A DNA stretch of 64,000 bases from Sulfidibacter corallicola (GTDB lineage Bacteria > Acidobacteriota > Holophagae > Acanthopleuribacterales > Acanthopleuribacteraceae), in contig NZ_CP071793.1 in NCBI RefSeq assembly GCF_017498545.1, positions 2,728,001 to 2,792,000 on the forward strand, read 5' to 3'. Below are positions 44,746 to 53,400 of the stretch, piece by piece; positions within the stretch are counted from its first letter, which is position 1, and each line of letters begins with the position of its first letter. The translations under genes were made by a program, and so were the position numbers. The notes under the pieces were generated by a model. That model worked only from the letters and a program-made list of their open reading frames with translations. It ran no database searches and was not told the origin of the DNA.

Positions 44746-44782
44746 GTAGGTGGAGCAGCTTGCTCCACCAATCGAAGCTCAC
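44746..44782 (-). repeat. Palindromic repeat unit (GGTGGAGCA type)
   Basis: TGTA, arms GGTGGAGCA / TGCTCCACC with GCT loop (44749-44769), then AATCGAAG. Reverse orientation. Around 44795-44860 a further unit is interrupted: GTCGCTGGGCCGAC next to GTCGTAGGTCAGGGCCC. Confidence 0.82.
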
Positions 44783-45176
44783 CATTTTGGAGTACCCGTA
44801 TCCCCCAGAGTGTCGTAGGTCAGGGCCCGCACGGTCGCTGGGCCGACTTTTTCAAGCGACTCGGCAACAATTTTGTGCCCCCCTTAGGAGCGAAGCCCCT
44901 GTATTCGCTTGGCAGACCCCCATCGAAGTGTGTCCGTAGGAAGAGCCCGTGGGAAATCAGGCCAGTCGGGTCATCAGTTCGCTTTACCGACCTTGATTAA
45001 TCCGCCGACGCGGAAGCGGGCTCGCAACGATGTCGCGTACCCACCAGGGAAACACGGCTATTGAAAACGTCTCTTTCGGCATACGTGGTTCTCTGGCTCG
45101 CCATACTTCGACTAACACAGGGGACGGGCAGAACACGCTTCGCTCACCTGCGTAATCACCTGTGGCATCTTGGGTT

Positions 45177-45211
45177 GCTTCGATTGGTGGAGCAGGCTGC
45201 TCCACCTACAG
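45177..45211 (+). repeat. Palindromic repeat unit (GGTGGAGCAG type)
   Basis: GCTTCGATT, perfect palindrome with 10-nt arms GGTGGAGCAG / CTGCTCCACC around one G (45186-45206), then TACAG. Forward-orientation counterpart of the unit at 44749-44769. Confidence 0.86.
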
Positions 45212-45266
45212 GCCCAACGCCACCCTCGGGTTACGGGTTTTTCGTACCGCCGTCTTCGATGAACGC

Positions 45267-45400
45267 GGATATGCCGAGGTCCACGCTTCGCTCTTGTGAC
45301 AACTGGCTTTTTGCGGCTTCCGTCACTTCGAAATGTCGGCCCAGCGGGCCAACCTACCGCCATGGCAACCCTCTCCATGAGGCGGGTACTCCAAAATGAC
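45267..45400 (+). repeat. Compound repeat, near-identical to 37171-37290
   Basis: GCCGAGGTCCACGCTTCGC through CTTCGAAATGTC, palindrome GGCCC-AGC-GGGCC (45338-45350), AACCTACCGCC, then CCCTCTCCATGAGGCGGG, which matches 37120-37143. A further GGTGGAGCAGCTTGCTCC unit with a damaged right arm follows at about 45411. The whole 44348-45470 gap contains repeats and no gene. Confidence 0.87.
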
Positions 45401-45473
45401 GACCTTCGTTTGGTGGAGCAGCTTGCTCCCCCTCCTCGTAACGAGCGGGAACTCCTCGCATGAATCAGGGCAT

Positions 45474-45509
45474 AAAAAAACCGGCTCTCGTGGGAGAGCC
45501 GGTTTTTTT
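45474..45509 (-). terminator. Strong intrinsic terminator, probably bidirectional
   Basis: Stem CCGGCTCTC / GAGAGCCGG (45481-45489, 45494-45502), loop GTGG, seven A before and seven T after. It ends the LysM gene on the minus strand and would also stop plus-strand transcription from the repeat block. Confidence 0.93.
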
Positions 45510-45529
45510 GTTGGTTCGAACTGCGGTGA

Positions 45530-46747
45530 TTACTCGCTGCCACCACCACTTTGCGAAAAGGCGTTGGTGTAGGGAACCACCCGGTCACCCACGTGGATAT
45601 CGGTGACACCTTCGATGATTTTGACCACGGTCGACTTGGGACCCGTTTTCAGTGCGACAGCCTGTCCCAGGTACAACTCGGGGAGGATGATGCCGGCCCG
45701 GTTGTTGTTGGAGGGATTGTCGCGGAAAATGACGAAGAGATCGCCAGGCGCCACGTTTTCCTCGATGCCCAGGTCCACGTTGGCCAGATGACCTTTACCG
45801 AAGGACATGACGTCATCCTCGGAAATGATGATCCGACCCGAATCGTCGACGTTGATGCCCTGGTAGCGATCGATGACAGGTAATTCGGTGATCAGCGGGA
45901 TGGGTTCCTGCTCGTAAGGCACCAGGAAATCACCGATCTTGGCCTCGCTACAACCGTCGATCACGATGGCCGTGCAGCTAGATCCCTGAACCGCCAGAAC
46001 CTTGGCTCGACCGACCTGATCCACGGCCATGCCGAGGAACTTGCCGCCGAAGCGCTTGCCGGGATCGGTCACCGGCCGCAGAACGCGACGCAGGCTGTAG
46101 ATTTGACCGGCCTTCACGCCGAAGTCCTGACCCTTGTTCAAGTAGATGATGTCATCGGTACCGTAGTAGCGGATGGTGCGGTTTTCGCCGCCCATCACCT
46201 GAAAATCGAACGGCAATTTTTCGTTACGCGATCCCATCGGGTAGAGATAGGTGGAACACTCCATGTCCGAGCGGTCACCGGCCGGGAGGATCACGAACTC
46301 GCTGGAATCGTCGAGGAAACTGGTTTCCTCGGAGCGGTCGGAAACGGAATCGCCATCGTCCTCGGAAGCCTCGGCGAATTCCTCCATTTCGGTGAACTCG
46401 CCGGACGTGCCGTCGCCATCGTCGGTGGTGTCGGAGATCGACTCATCGGTCACCACGACACCGATATCCAGGAAAACGGGATCGCCGGGGTAAATCAGAT
46501 CGGGGTCTTTAATGTAGGTGTTGGCCTGATAGAGTTGGGGCCAAAGAAGCGGATCATTGAGGTAACGCGCGGCCAGATCCCACAGGGTGTCGCCATCCTG
46601 AATGATATGGTACTTGGTTCCCTCGGGGATTTGTTTGGGATAGTCATATGGAGACCAGTGGTCTTCCACCTGAATCTGAGCCCACGCGGTCATGGCTCCT
46701 AGGAAGAAGCACAACAGCATTCCTCGTCTCAAATACCCCATGATCAT
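45530..46747 (-). CDS. Secreted LysM-domain protein
   Basis: 405 residues from the ATG at 46747, with AAGGAG 6 nt upstream; the frame is open further up without a start signal. Signal peptide (YLRRGMLLCFFLGAMTAWAQ), then one LysM domain (about 48-100: YHIIQDGDTLWDLAARYLND..LWPQLYQAN..IKDPDLIYPGD). An acidic Ser/Glu/Asp-rich linker (TDDGDGTSGEFTEMEEF) precedes a C-terminal beta-rich region with VGRAKVLAV, GDRVVPY repeats. LysM binds peptidoglycan or similar glycans, so this is likely a periplasmic or outer-surface wall-binding protein. Confidence 0.92.
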   Translation of the reverse strand: MIMGYLRRGMLLCFFLGAMTAWAQIQVEDHWSPYDYPKQIPEGTKYHIIQDGDTLWDLAARYLNDPLLWPQLYQANTYIKDPDLIYPGDPVFLDIGVVVTDESISDTTDDGDGTSGEFTEMEEFAEASEDDGDSVSDRSEETSFLDDSSEFVILPAGDRSDMECSTYLYPMGSRNEKLPFDFQVMGGENRTIRYYGTDDIIYLNKGQDFGVKAGQIYSLRRVLRPVTDPGKRFGGKFLGMAVDQVGRAKVLAVQGSSCTAIVIDGCSEAKIGDFLVPYEQEPIPLITELPVIDRYQGINVDDSGRIIISEDDVMSFGKGHLANVDLGIEENVAPGDLFVIFRDNPSNNNRAGIILPELYLGQAVALKTGPKSTVVKIIEGVTDIHVGDRVVPYTNAFSQSGGGSE

Positions 46748-46790
46748 CCGAAGCTCCTTGAATTTGAATAAAGCTAGTAATTTTAACCAC

Positions 46791-46819
46791 AGCATAAAAT
46801 CTAGCCCTGGGGATGTCAA
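46791..46819 (-). promoter_or_regulatory. Promoter of the LysM gene
   Basis: Minus-strand TTGACA (46814-46819), 17-nt spacer, TATGCT (46791-46796). Predicted start near 46784, leader of about 37 nt ending in the AAGGAG site. The rest of 46748-47046 shows no gene. Confidence 0.75.
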
Positions 46820-47046
46820 GTCGTTGAGAGCAAATGCCTAACGAATCATCCAAGACAACATTTTTCGCCTCGTGGGTACGCAAAAGCTAACCCTGTTATC
46901 GGTAGCATTTCCCAAAACAATATACCTATGCGATGAGAAATCTCACATGGCAGGGCTTTACCACTACTTCTTCGGTGACAACCACTTGTAAAATGAACGC
47001 CTTTGCGGGCGCGAGCGGCATCCGGGCCACCCCGCCCGCAGGCGAA

Positions 47047-48195
47047 TCAACCCAATGCCAGCTTGGCGATGGTATTGAGCTGCATGAAGGAGGTTCCTTC
47101 GTAGATCTTGCCGATTTTGGCGTCGCGATAGAACTTCTCGGCCGGGTACTCCTTGGAGTAGCCGTATCCACCGAACAGCTCCAACGAGCGAGAGGTGATC
47201 AATTCAGCCGCTTCGGAGGCCTTCAGCTTGGCGATGGCCGCTTCGCGAAGGAAAGATTGGCCCATGTCCTTGAGACGGGCGGCGTTGTAGACCAACAGTC
47301 GGGCGGCCTCCAACTCGGCTTCCATGCGTGCGATTTCGTGCTGCACCGCCTGGAAGGTGGCGATCGGCTGACCGAACTGAACCCGTTCCTTGGCGTAGGC
47401 GACGGCCGCGTCCAGAGCGCCGCGCGCCAGACCGATCATCTGGGCACCGATGCCGATACGCCCCTCGTTCAGGGTTTCGATGGCGACCTTGTAACCCTTG
47501 CCCACTTCGCCCAACACGTTCTCCTTGGGAACCTTCATGTCCTCGAAGGAAAGTTCCATGGTCGACGAGGCGCGAATGCCCAGCTTGCTCTCCTTCTTGC
47601 CGCGACGGAACCCTTCGAAGCTGTCTTCGACGACGAAGGCGGTGATGCCGCGATAGCCGGCTTCGGGATTCACGTTGGCGAACACGATGAAGATGCTCGC
47701 TTCCAAGCCGTTGGTGATCCACAGCTTGCTACCGTTCAGCACGAAGTGGTCACCCATGTCCTTGGCGGTGGTCTTGAGGGCGAAGGCATCGGAACCGGAG
47801 GCCGGCTCCGAGAGGCAGTAGGCGCCCAGGCGCTTGGTGGCCAACTGCGGGAAATACTTGGCCTTCAACGAATCGCTGCCCCAGTTGTTGACCGCGTTGT
47901 TGACCAGCGTGTTGTGGACATCCACCAGTACGCCGCAGCTCGGATCGACGCGGCTCAGGGCTTCGATCACGAGGATTGCACTGAAAAAGCCCGACTCCAG
48001 CCCCTCGTATTGTTCGGGGATCTCGATGGCCATGTAATCGTTTTCAAAAAAATCGGCGATGAATTCGGACTCCATTTTTTCCGATTCATCCATCTCGTGT
48101 ACCTTGGGTTTGATCTTTTCCAAGGCGTATTCATAAACGGAATCGTAGAGGAGCTGCTCTTCTTCACTCAATACCGTCAATGCTTGAACGCTCAT
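47047..48195 (-). CDS. Acyl-CoA dehydrogenase (short-chain/branched type)
   Basis: 382 residues from the ATG at 48195 (MSVQALTVLSEEE), AAGGAAG upstream. FAD-binding phrases YCLSEPASGSDAFAL and FVLNGSKLWITNG, the mid-domain REPEAT-free EDMKVPKENVLGEVGKGYKVA, and the C-terminal FGGYGYSKEYPAEKFYRDAKIGKIYEGTS, where Glu of YEGTS is the usual catalytic base in short-chain and butyryl-type enzymes. It oxidises acyl-CoA to enoyl-CoA, passing electrons to ETF. It stands alone; chain length is inferred from family features only. Confidence 0.95.
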   Translation of the reverse strand: MSVQALTVLSEEEQLLYDSVYEYALEKIKPKVHEMDESEKMESEFIADFFENDYMAIEIPEQYEGLESGFFSAILVIEALSRVDPSCGVLVDVHNTLVNNAVNNWGSDSLKAKYFPQLATKRLGAYCLSEPASGSDAFALKTTAKDMGDHFVLNGSKLWITNGLEASIFIVFANVNPEAGYRGITAFVVEDSFEGFRRGKKESKLGIRASSTMELSFEDMKVPKENVLGEVGKGYKVAIETLNEGRIGIGAQMIGLARGALDAAVAYAKERVQFGQPIATFQAVQHEIARMEAELEAARLLVYNAARLKDMGQSFLREAAIAKLKASEAAELITSRSLELFGGYGYSKEYPAEKFYRDAKIGKIYEGTSFMQLNTIAKLALG

Positions 48196-48520
48196 AGATT
48201 TAGTCTTCCTTTTTCTGAGATTGAGCCCGGCAGCAAACGACCCCACCGGGTCTCCCTCCCCGGCCGCATTGCACACTCCTGGACGGCCAGATCACCGGGT
48301 GAGCACTTCGCTGTTGTCATTCCGTGCGGTTTTCCATTCTAGCAGAGTTTGGCATGGGAAGGCCCCGTCAGGACCCGCTTTGCGCGAGTTTCACGGCGCC
48401 GTTTCGGAAGGGGCGCGCTGAATCCGATCCGGCACGGTTTTTGGCAAAAGACCCTTTCCACCACCGAGTCGCCGCCCAGGCCGGGGGCCGGATTGCCGGA
48501 CCACCGGGTTTCAGGTGGGT

Positions 48521-48683
48521 AACTAATCGAAGCGAATCGTTTGGGAGTTCCCGCATTTGTGAGAGGGGCGTCGTTGCAGTAAGTTGGCCCGCCGGGCCGA
48601 CATTTTTCGACGAACTCCCCGCACATCCGCCTTTTTAGGTTTTTATCTTTATCTTCGAGCTTTACAGAGTTTGTTACATATAG
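48521..48683 (-). repeat. Compound palindromic repeat, inverted copy of 37011-37365 material
   Basis: Reading plus: TAATCGAAGCGAATCG, GGGAGTTCCCGCATTTG, GAGAGGGGCGTCG, TAAGTTGGCCCGCCGGGCCGAC (palindrome GGCCC-GCC-GGGCC), then TTTTTAGGTTTTTATC, ATCTTCGAGCTTTACA. In reverse complement this matches the tail and unit of 37011-37120, and its other side (CCCCCGGCCT, CTGAAACC) matches 37321-37365. The rest of 48196-48791 holds no gene; a CCTGACGCCTGAAACCTG motif near 48703 echoes the one near 30580. Confidence 0.85.
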
Positions 48684-48791
48684 AGTTCGCAGAGATCGCG
48701 GAGACCTGACGCCTGAAACCTGATTGCTGAAACCGCGCCCATCCGGCGATCCGTTTTCTATAAGAGCCGACGTGCGGGCCGGATGGGCGCC

Positions 48792-49622
48792 TCAGACGGC
48801 CGTATCCACGCGGCTTGCGGTGGGCGTGTCGAAGCCCGCCCCGAAGACGCGAACGGCCAAATGCCATTGGCACGCCAGGGTCACCATCGCCGCCCAAATG
48901 CCGGCCAACAGGCCGAACACGGCCAGGGATCCCGAGACGGCGTCCAGGCGCCCCGCTTCCCGTAGATCGCCCATCAATTTGAACCAGTCGTCGGCGATCA
49001 GCACCCCCGCCGGCCAATCGGGTCGCATCGCCTCCGCCAATTGGGTGAAGACCAGTGAAACCAATTCGTAGTAATCTCCGGTCACCGACATCAGCGGCAC
49101 GAACGCCAACACCATGCCGACCGAGAAGAGCGGCGCCCAGTTTCGCCGCCGCGACAACTCCAGCAACAGGATGCCGGGCAGGCTGAGCACGTAGGGCGCG
49201 AGATCCACGAGGGCGTAAACCCAGTAGTTGGGCGTGGTGAAGCCGGTCAACTGGCCGGCGTATTCGCTCTCGGCCACCACGAATGGAAAAATCCGCGCCA
49301 GTAGATGGCCTCCGTATTGGGGTTTCAAGGCCAGCTCGGTCACCGTGCCGCCTCCGGCAAGACAGGCCCCAACGTGTAGCAGTTCATGAATCGGCGTATA
49401 GATGTGCCAAAAGATCACCAAACTGACGAGCACCACCAGCAACGTGCGGGTACCGCCCTTGTCCAGCAAACTCTCGAAGCAGGCCAAGGCGTGTAAAAAC
49501 AAGGGTTTAAAAATACACCAAGGCATCAGATACCATTTCCAGATGTGCTGCTTCACGATCGGTTCACTCCCTTTCGTCGCGGGTGATCGGCCCTTGGCGA
49601 CAGGGCCGGATTTCCTTGCCAA
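48792..49622 (-). CDS. Polytopic membrane protein with HELLH zinc-peptidase-like motif
   Basis: 276 residues, or slightly fewer if an internal start (MPWCIFKPL) is used. Five to six hydrophobic segments are visible. In the first, IYTPIHELLHVGACLAGGG contains HExxH, the zinc-binding motif of site-2 and M50-like intramembrane proteases, and a later DYYELVSLV / DLAPYVLSLPG could supply the third ligand. I cannot place it in a named family. Proteolytic function is inferred from HELLH within a membrane helix; an unrelated membrane protein is the alternative. Confidence 0.78.
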   Translation of the reverse strand: MARKSGPVAKGRSPATKGSEPIVKQHIWKWYLMPWCIFKPLFLHALACFESLLDKGGTRTLLVVLVSLVIFWHIYTPIHELLHVGACLAGGGTVTELALKPQYGGHLLARIFPFVVAESEYAGQLTGFTTPNYWVYALVDLAPYVLSLPGILLLELSRRRNWAPLFSVGMVLAFVPLMSVTGDYYELVSLVFTQLAEAMRPDWPAGVLIADDWFKLMGDLREAGRLDAVSGSLAVFGLLAGIWAAMVTLACQWHLAVRVFGAGFDTPTASRVDTAV

Positions 49623-49950
49623 ATCTAAGAAAATAGAACCTTAGCACGAGCGGCCCGGAATCCGAGGGTCAAATCCCCATCGGCAGCGCCCGGACACCGG
49701 CACCGCTGCCAAGAATCCGTGACCTCGCTCGATCGACGAGCGAATCCGGACGCTATTTCAGCTTGGGTTTCAGTCTGAACGGCGCCCTCTTCAGTTTGCT
49801 CCAAAGCCGAACTTCCGCACGTAACACCCATGATTCAATAGCTTTGTCGACTTTAAGGCAACTTTGAGAAGAAAAAGTGACGCATGCGTCGATAATCCCG
49901 CTCAATGCCGCGCCCCCTTCGACGGGGGCATGGCCAGAGGAGGAATTCAC
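49623..49950. other. Divergent intergenic region
   Basis: 328 bp between the HELLH protein (minus) and the amidohydrolase (plus). Nothing convincing beyond the GAGGAGG ribosome-binding site of the latter; TTGAGA near 49865 has no well-spaced -10. Confidence 0.45.
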
Positions 49951-51216
49951 ATGGTTACCACGCCCTCGATTCGTCACTTCCGATCCGCCTTGCACCGCCT
50001 GCTGGTTCTCTGGATCCCGATCCTTGCAGCACCCGCGCTGGCCCACGGCGATCCCGCCGATTTCGACCTGAACCGTTTCTTCAGTGGAGAGGAATGGGTC
50101 ACCGACCAACACATCTTCGATCCCGTCTACCGGGACCAGCCGATTCAGGCGATCGACATGCACATGCACTCCGGTCGCTTCGAGAACATGGGCCCCTTGG
50201 GCCAACAATTCGTACTGGACGCGATTCCCCTGCCGCTGCCCGAAGATCTCAAGCGCGCCCTCGCCGGCACCATCGCCGCCCTGACCCGCGATCCCTACAC
50301 GCCGTTCGTCGGCATCAAGAACGAGTGCCGTCGGGCCGGCGTGGTCGCGGCGGTCCTGTTCGCGGTGTACACACCCGAAGCATGGGGCATCGAGGACAAC
50401 GAAACGGTGATCGACTACCTGGACGACGCCCGCAATCGCTATCTCGGCGTGCCGTATTTCTATGGGTTCGCAAGCCTGAACCAAACGGACTGGGAGACGC
50501 GCGAAGCGGACGAGTTGAGCCGGTTGCGACAGGCGCTGACACATCCCAAGATGGTGGGCATCAAATTGGCGTTCGCCCACAATGTGGAGCCCCTGGACAA
50601 TCCGGCCTTCGACTCGATCTACCGGGTCGCAGCCGAATTCGACGCCCCGGTGTACCACCACATCGGCTCGAGCCCGCTGCGCAGCTTCGAGGATTTCGAG
50701 GATGATGCCGCACGTGAACGCTACTACCGCAGTTTCTATCCGTCCTTCGTGGAAGGGACGCTGCGCCGCTTCCCCCAGGTTCGCTTCATCCTGGGTCACA
50801 TGGGATACGACTTCAACGACGAGGACGTGGACGGCATCGACGAAGTGTTCCGCCTGGCTCGCCAATATCCCAACGCCTACCTGGAGATATCCGCGTTGGG
50901 CACCGAAAGCCACGATCCGGACGGTTCGCAGATGGACCGAATCCTGGCCACGGCCAAGCAATCGGGCCTGATCGACCGCGTCATCTACGGATCGGACGGA
51001 CCCGGTTTCCCCGGTGCGACGCAAAAATACCTGGAGCGCACCCTGGCCTCGATGGAGCGGGTCGGCTACAGCTACGAAGAGGCGCGCGCGGTTTTGTCCG
51101 GCAACTTTCTGGCCGTCACGAAACTGAACCGGCGCACCGACTTCAAGCTGGCCCCGGCTCGGATGCGGGCACCGCAAAACGATCGCCAGCCGCGAGAGGA
51201 GGCCGCGGCGAACTGA
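49951..51216 (+). CDS. Exported amidohydrolase (amidohydrolase_2 / TIM-barrel metal hydrolase)
   Basis: 421 residues from ATG 49951, chosen for its GAGGAGG and the signal peptide that follows (HRLLVLWIPILAAPALAHG). The metal-dependent TIM-barrel residues are visible: AIDMHMHSG (HxH), VYHHIGSSP, FILGHMGYDF, and YGSDGPGFPG with the catalytic Asp. This is the family of decarboxylating and hydrolytic enzymes related to ACMSD and 2-pyrone-4,6-dicarboxylate lactonase. Export is unusual for it. The substrate cannot be read from the sequence. Confidence 0.9.
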   Translation: MVTTPSIRHFRSALHRLLVLWIPILAAPALAHGDPADFDLNRFFSGEEWVTDQHIFDPVYRDQPIQAIDMHMHSGRFENMGPLGQQFVLDAIPLPLPEDLKRALAGTIAALTRDPYTPFVGIKNECRRAGVVAAVLFAVYTPEAWGIEDNETVIDYLDDARNRYLGVPYFYGFASLNQTDWETREADELSRLRQALTHPKMVGIKLAFAHNVEPLDNPAFDSIYRVAAEFDAPVYHHIGSSPLRSFEDFEDDAARERYYRSFYPSFVEGTLRRFPQVRFILGHMGYDFNDEDVDGIDEVFRLARQYPNAYLEISALGTESHDPDGSQMDRILATAKQSGLIDRVIYGSDGPGFPGATQKYLERTLASMERVGYSYEEARAVLSGNFLAVTKLNRRTDFKLAPARMRAPQNDRQPREEAAAN

Positions 51217-51432
51217 GTCCCCTTCCCGGAAGACGCACCTCACCGCCCCCGATCCGGCCGCATGCAACCGCGCCGCCGTGAGTTCGGCACCGGCGAACCC
51301 CGCATTTTTCATGGGTCACGACCCTCCAGCCAGGGACACCGTGAGAAATGCGGGTCGGCGGGTTAGAATGGTTGCCCGATCGTCCCCCACGGAACGCATC
51401 GGCGAGCACGGTACATCGGAACGGGTGGTGAC

Positions 51433-53172
51433 ATGGCGTTGATTCACATGACCAAACAAGCGCATTTGGCGGATTTCCAGCGGGTGATGCAGGCCAAGGT
51501 GGTCGCCATCGCGTTGAAGACCGCCCAGCCCGAACCGGCCAACCCATGGCGTTCGCCGATGCGCTGGATCCAGGTGGCGACCCGCGAGGACATCTTCATC
51601 ATCGACGCCGGTTCGGTCGATTGTCGCGACGCCATGGTGCCCCTACTGGAAGATCCGAACATTCTCAAGGTGTTCCACCACGCCAAGTTTGCCGCACGCC
51701 ACTTTCTGCAGCGGTGGAACGCGGCTCCTCGACCACTTTTCTGTACCTATCACGCCGGTCAACTGTTGGCGATGGGCCGACGCGGCTTTCAGCACCGTTT
51801 GAGAGATCTCGCCGAGCGCTTTCTGCAAAGCTCTCCCGAACCGACCTGGGAGCTGCTGTGGGAGCGCGACGAGATCGACGAGGATTTGATTCAGGCCGCC
51901 GCCGACGAGGCGGAACTGCTGCTGGACCTACACCAGGCGATGAACGCGGCGATCGCCACCCACAAACTGAAGCGCGTCACCAGCCTGGAATTTCGAACGG
52001 TGGTTCCGGTCGCGGCCATGGAACTGCGCGGCATTTTCGTGGATCGCGAGCGCTTGAAGCCCCTGACCACGAGCCTCCAAGCGGAGTTGGATGCATTGGA
52101 AACCGAGGTCAAGCAGCACCTGCGCGACCCCGAGAGCCTGTTCGAGGATGAAAGCTTCCTCAACCTACATTCGCCCAAGCAGTTACTGCCGGCGCTCCAA
52201 CGGGCGGGCGTGGAGGTGCGCGACACATCGGAACACCAGCTTCGCCCCTATCTCGACAAACACCCCTGGCTGAAGTCGCTCCTGGCTTATCGCCATCGCT
52301 CGATCGTGCTCAACACGCTGCACCAACTGGAGCAGGCGATCGCTCCCGAAACCGGTCGAGTCCACGCCACCTATCACCAGATCGCCAGCCCATCGGGCCG
52401 TTTCGCCTGCAGCGACCCCAACATCCAGCAGGTGCCGCGCGAAGCCGAAGTGCGTTCCTGCATTCGACCCGAGCCCGGCTATCGCTACGTCATGGCCGAT
52501 TATTCCCAGGTGGAACTGCGGGTGGCGGCGGGGCTGTCGCAGGATCCGGTCATGATGGAGGCCTACCGCAACGGCGAGGACCTACACCGGCTGACGGCGG
52601 CCCTGACGATGGGCAAACAACCCGACCAGGTCACCTCGTCGGAACGCCAGGCCGCCAAGGCCATCAATTTCGGTTTGATTTACGCGATGGGCGCGGCGGG
52701 CCTTCAGGCTTCGGCCAAAAACTCCTACGGGGTCGCACTTTCCATGGAGGAAGCCACCACCTTTCGCGACCGGTTCTTCCAGAACTACCACGGCATCGCC
52801 CGTTGGCAGCAGCGACTGGGCGAGGAAGGACGGCGCCGCGGTTACGTGCGCACGGCCGGCGGCCGCCTGCGCTCCTACCAGGGCGAGAAGATGCGCATCA
52901 CCGAAATGCTCAACACCCCGGTTCAGGGCACCGCCGCGGAAGGCCTGAAAAGTGCGCTGTGCATCTTCTGGGACAAAGTGAAGGCGGCCGAACTGGACGC
53001 GGCCATCGTCGCCATCATTCACGACGAAATCATCGTCGAAGTGAGCGAGGACCAGGCCGAACAAGCCAAGGAGGTCCTGGTGGCATCGATGACCGAGGGT
53101 ATCGCCTGGTTGGTGCCCGGTGTGCCCTTCGTAGCCGACGCGGCCCTGGCATCGAGCTGGGCCGAGAAATAG
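51433..53172 (+). CDS. PolA-family DNA polymerase without 5' nuclease and with a degenerate 3'-5' exonuclease domain
   Basis: 579 residues, against about 930 for full PolA. The N-terminal 170 residues align with the 3'-5' exonuclease fold, but the first motif (normally DxE) reads VVAIALKTA and the second (normally HNxKFD) reads HHAKFAARHF, so both metal-ligand sites are lost. The polymerase domain is intact: motif A MADYSQVELRVAAGL, motif B RQAAKAINFGLIYAMG, motif C IIHDEIIVE. It should polymerise without proofreading and without flap removal. Such short PolA forms act in repair or gap filling or come from phages; no phage genes adjoin. Confidence 0.92.
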   Translation: MALIHMTKQAHLADFQRVMQAKVVAIALKTAQPEPANPWRSPMRWIQVATREDIFIIDAGSVDCRDAMVPLLEDPNILKVFHHAKFAARHFLQRWNAAPRPLFCTYHAGQLLAMGRRGFQHRLRDLAERFLQSSPEPTWELLWERDEIDEDLIQAAADEAELLLDLHQAMNAAIATHKLKRVTSLEFRTVVPVAAMELRGIFVDRERLKPLTTSLQAELDALETEVKQHLRDPESLFEDESFLNLHSPKQLLPALQRAGVEVRDTSEHQLRPYLDKHPWLKSLLAYRHRSIVLNTLHQLEQAIAPETGRVHATYHQIASPSGRFACSDPNIQQVPREAEVRSCIRPEPGYRYVMADYSQVELRVAAGLSQDPVMMEAYRNGEDLHRLTAALTMGKQPDQVTSSERQAAKAINFGLIYAMGAAGLQASAKNSYGVALSMEEATTFRDRFFQNYHGIARWQQRLGEEGRRRGYVRTAGGRLRSYQGEKMRITEMLNTPVQGTAAEGLKSALCIFWDKVKAAELDAAIVAIIHDEIIVEVSEDQAEQAKEVLVASMTEGIAWLVPGVPFVADAALASSWAEK

Positions 53173-53400
53173 GTTTGGGACATCGGTCAAAAGTTCTCGT
53201 ATGTTAGGGTGAGTCAATCCATTCCATTTCGCACCGACGGTCGAGATTCGGGTCCACATGAGCGGAAAACGGGCGCGCACCCGTGCTTTTTGCGCGTTCG
53301 TTCTCTCGAGTACCCACGACCCTTCGGTGATGGATCCATCCCCGAACCGCTTCTGGCTATTCATGCGGCTTTCGGACTCAAAATCCAAAGGGAGGAACCC

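Noticed and set aside
49753..51312. 519-codon minus-strand ORF
   Set aside because: It is antisense to the exported amidohydrolase, whose motifs, signal peptide and ribosome-binding site are clear; the antisense translation has no motif.
51433..53172. Prophage origin for the short DNA polymerase
   Set aside because: No integrase, capsid, terminase or att-like repeats adjoin it, and base composition matches the surroundings.
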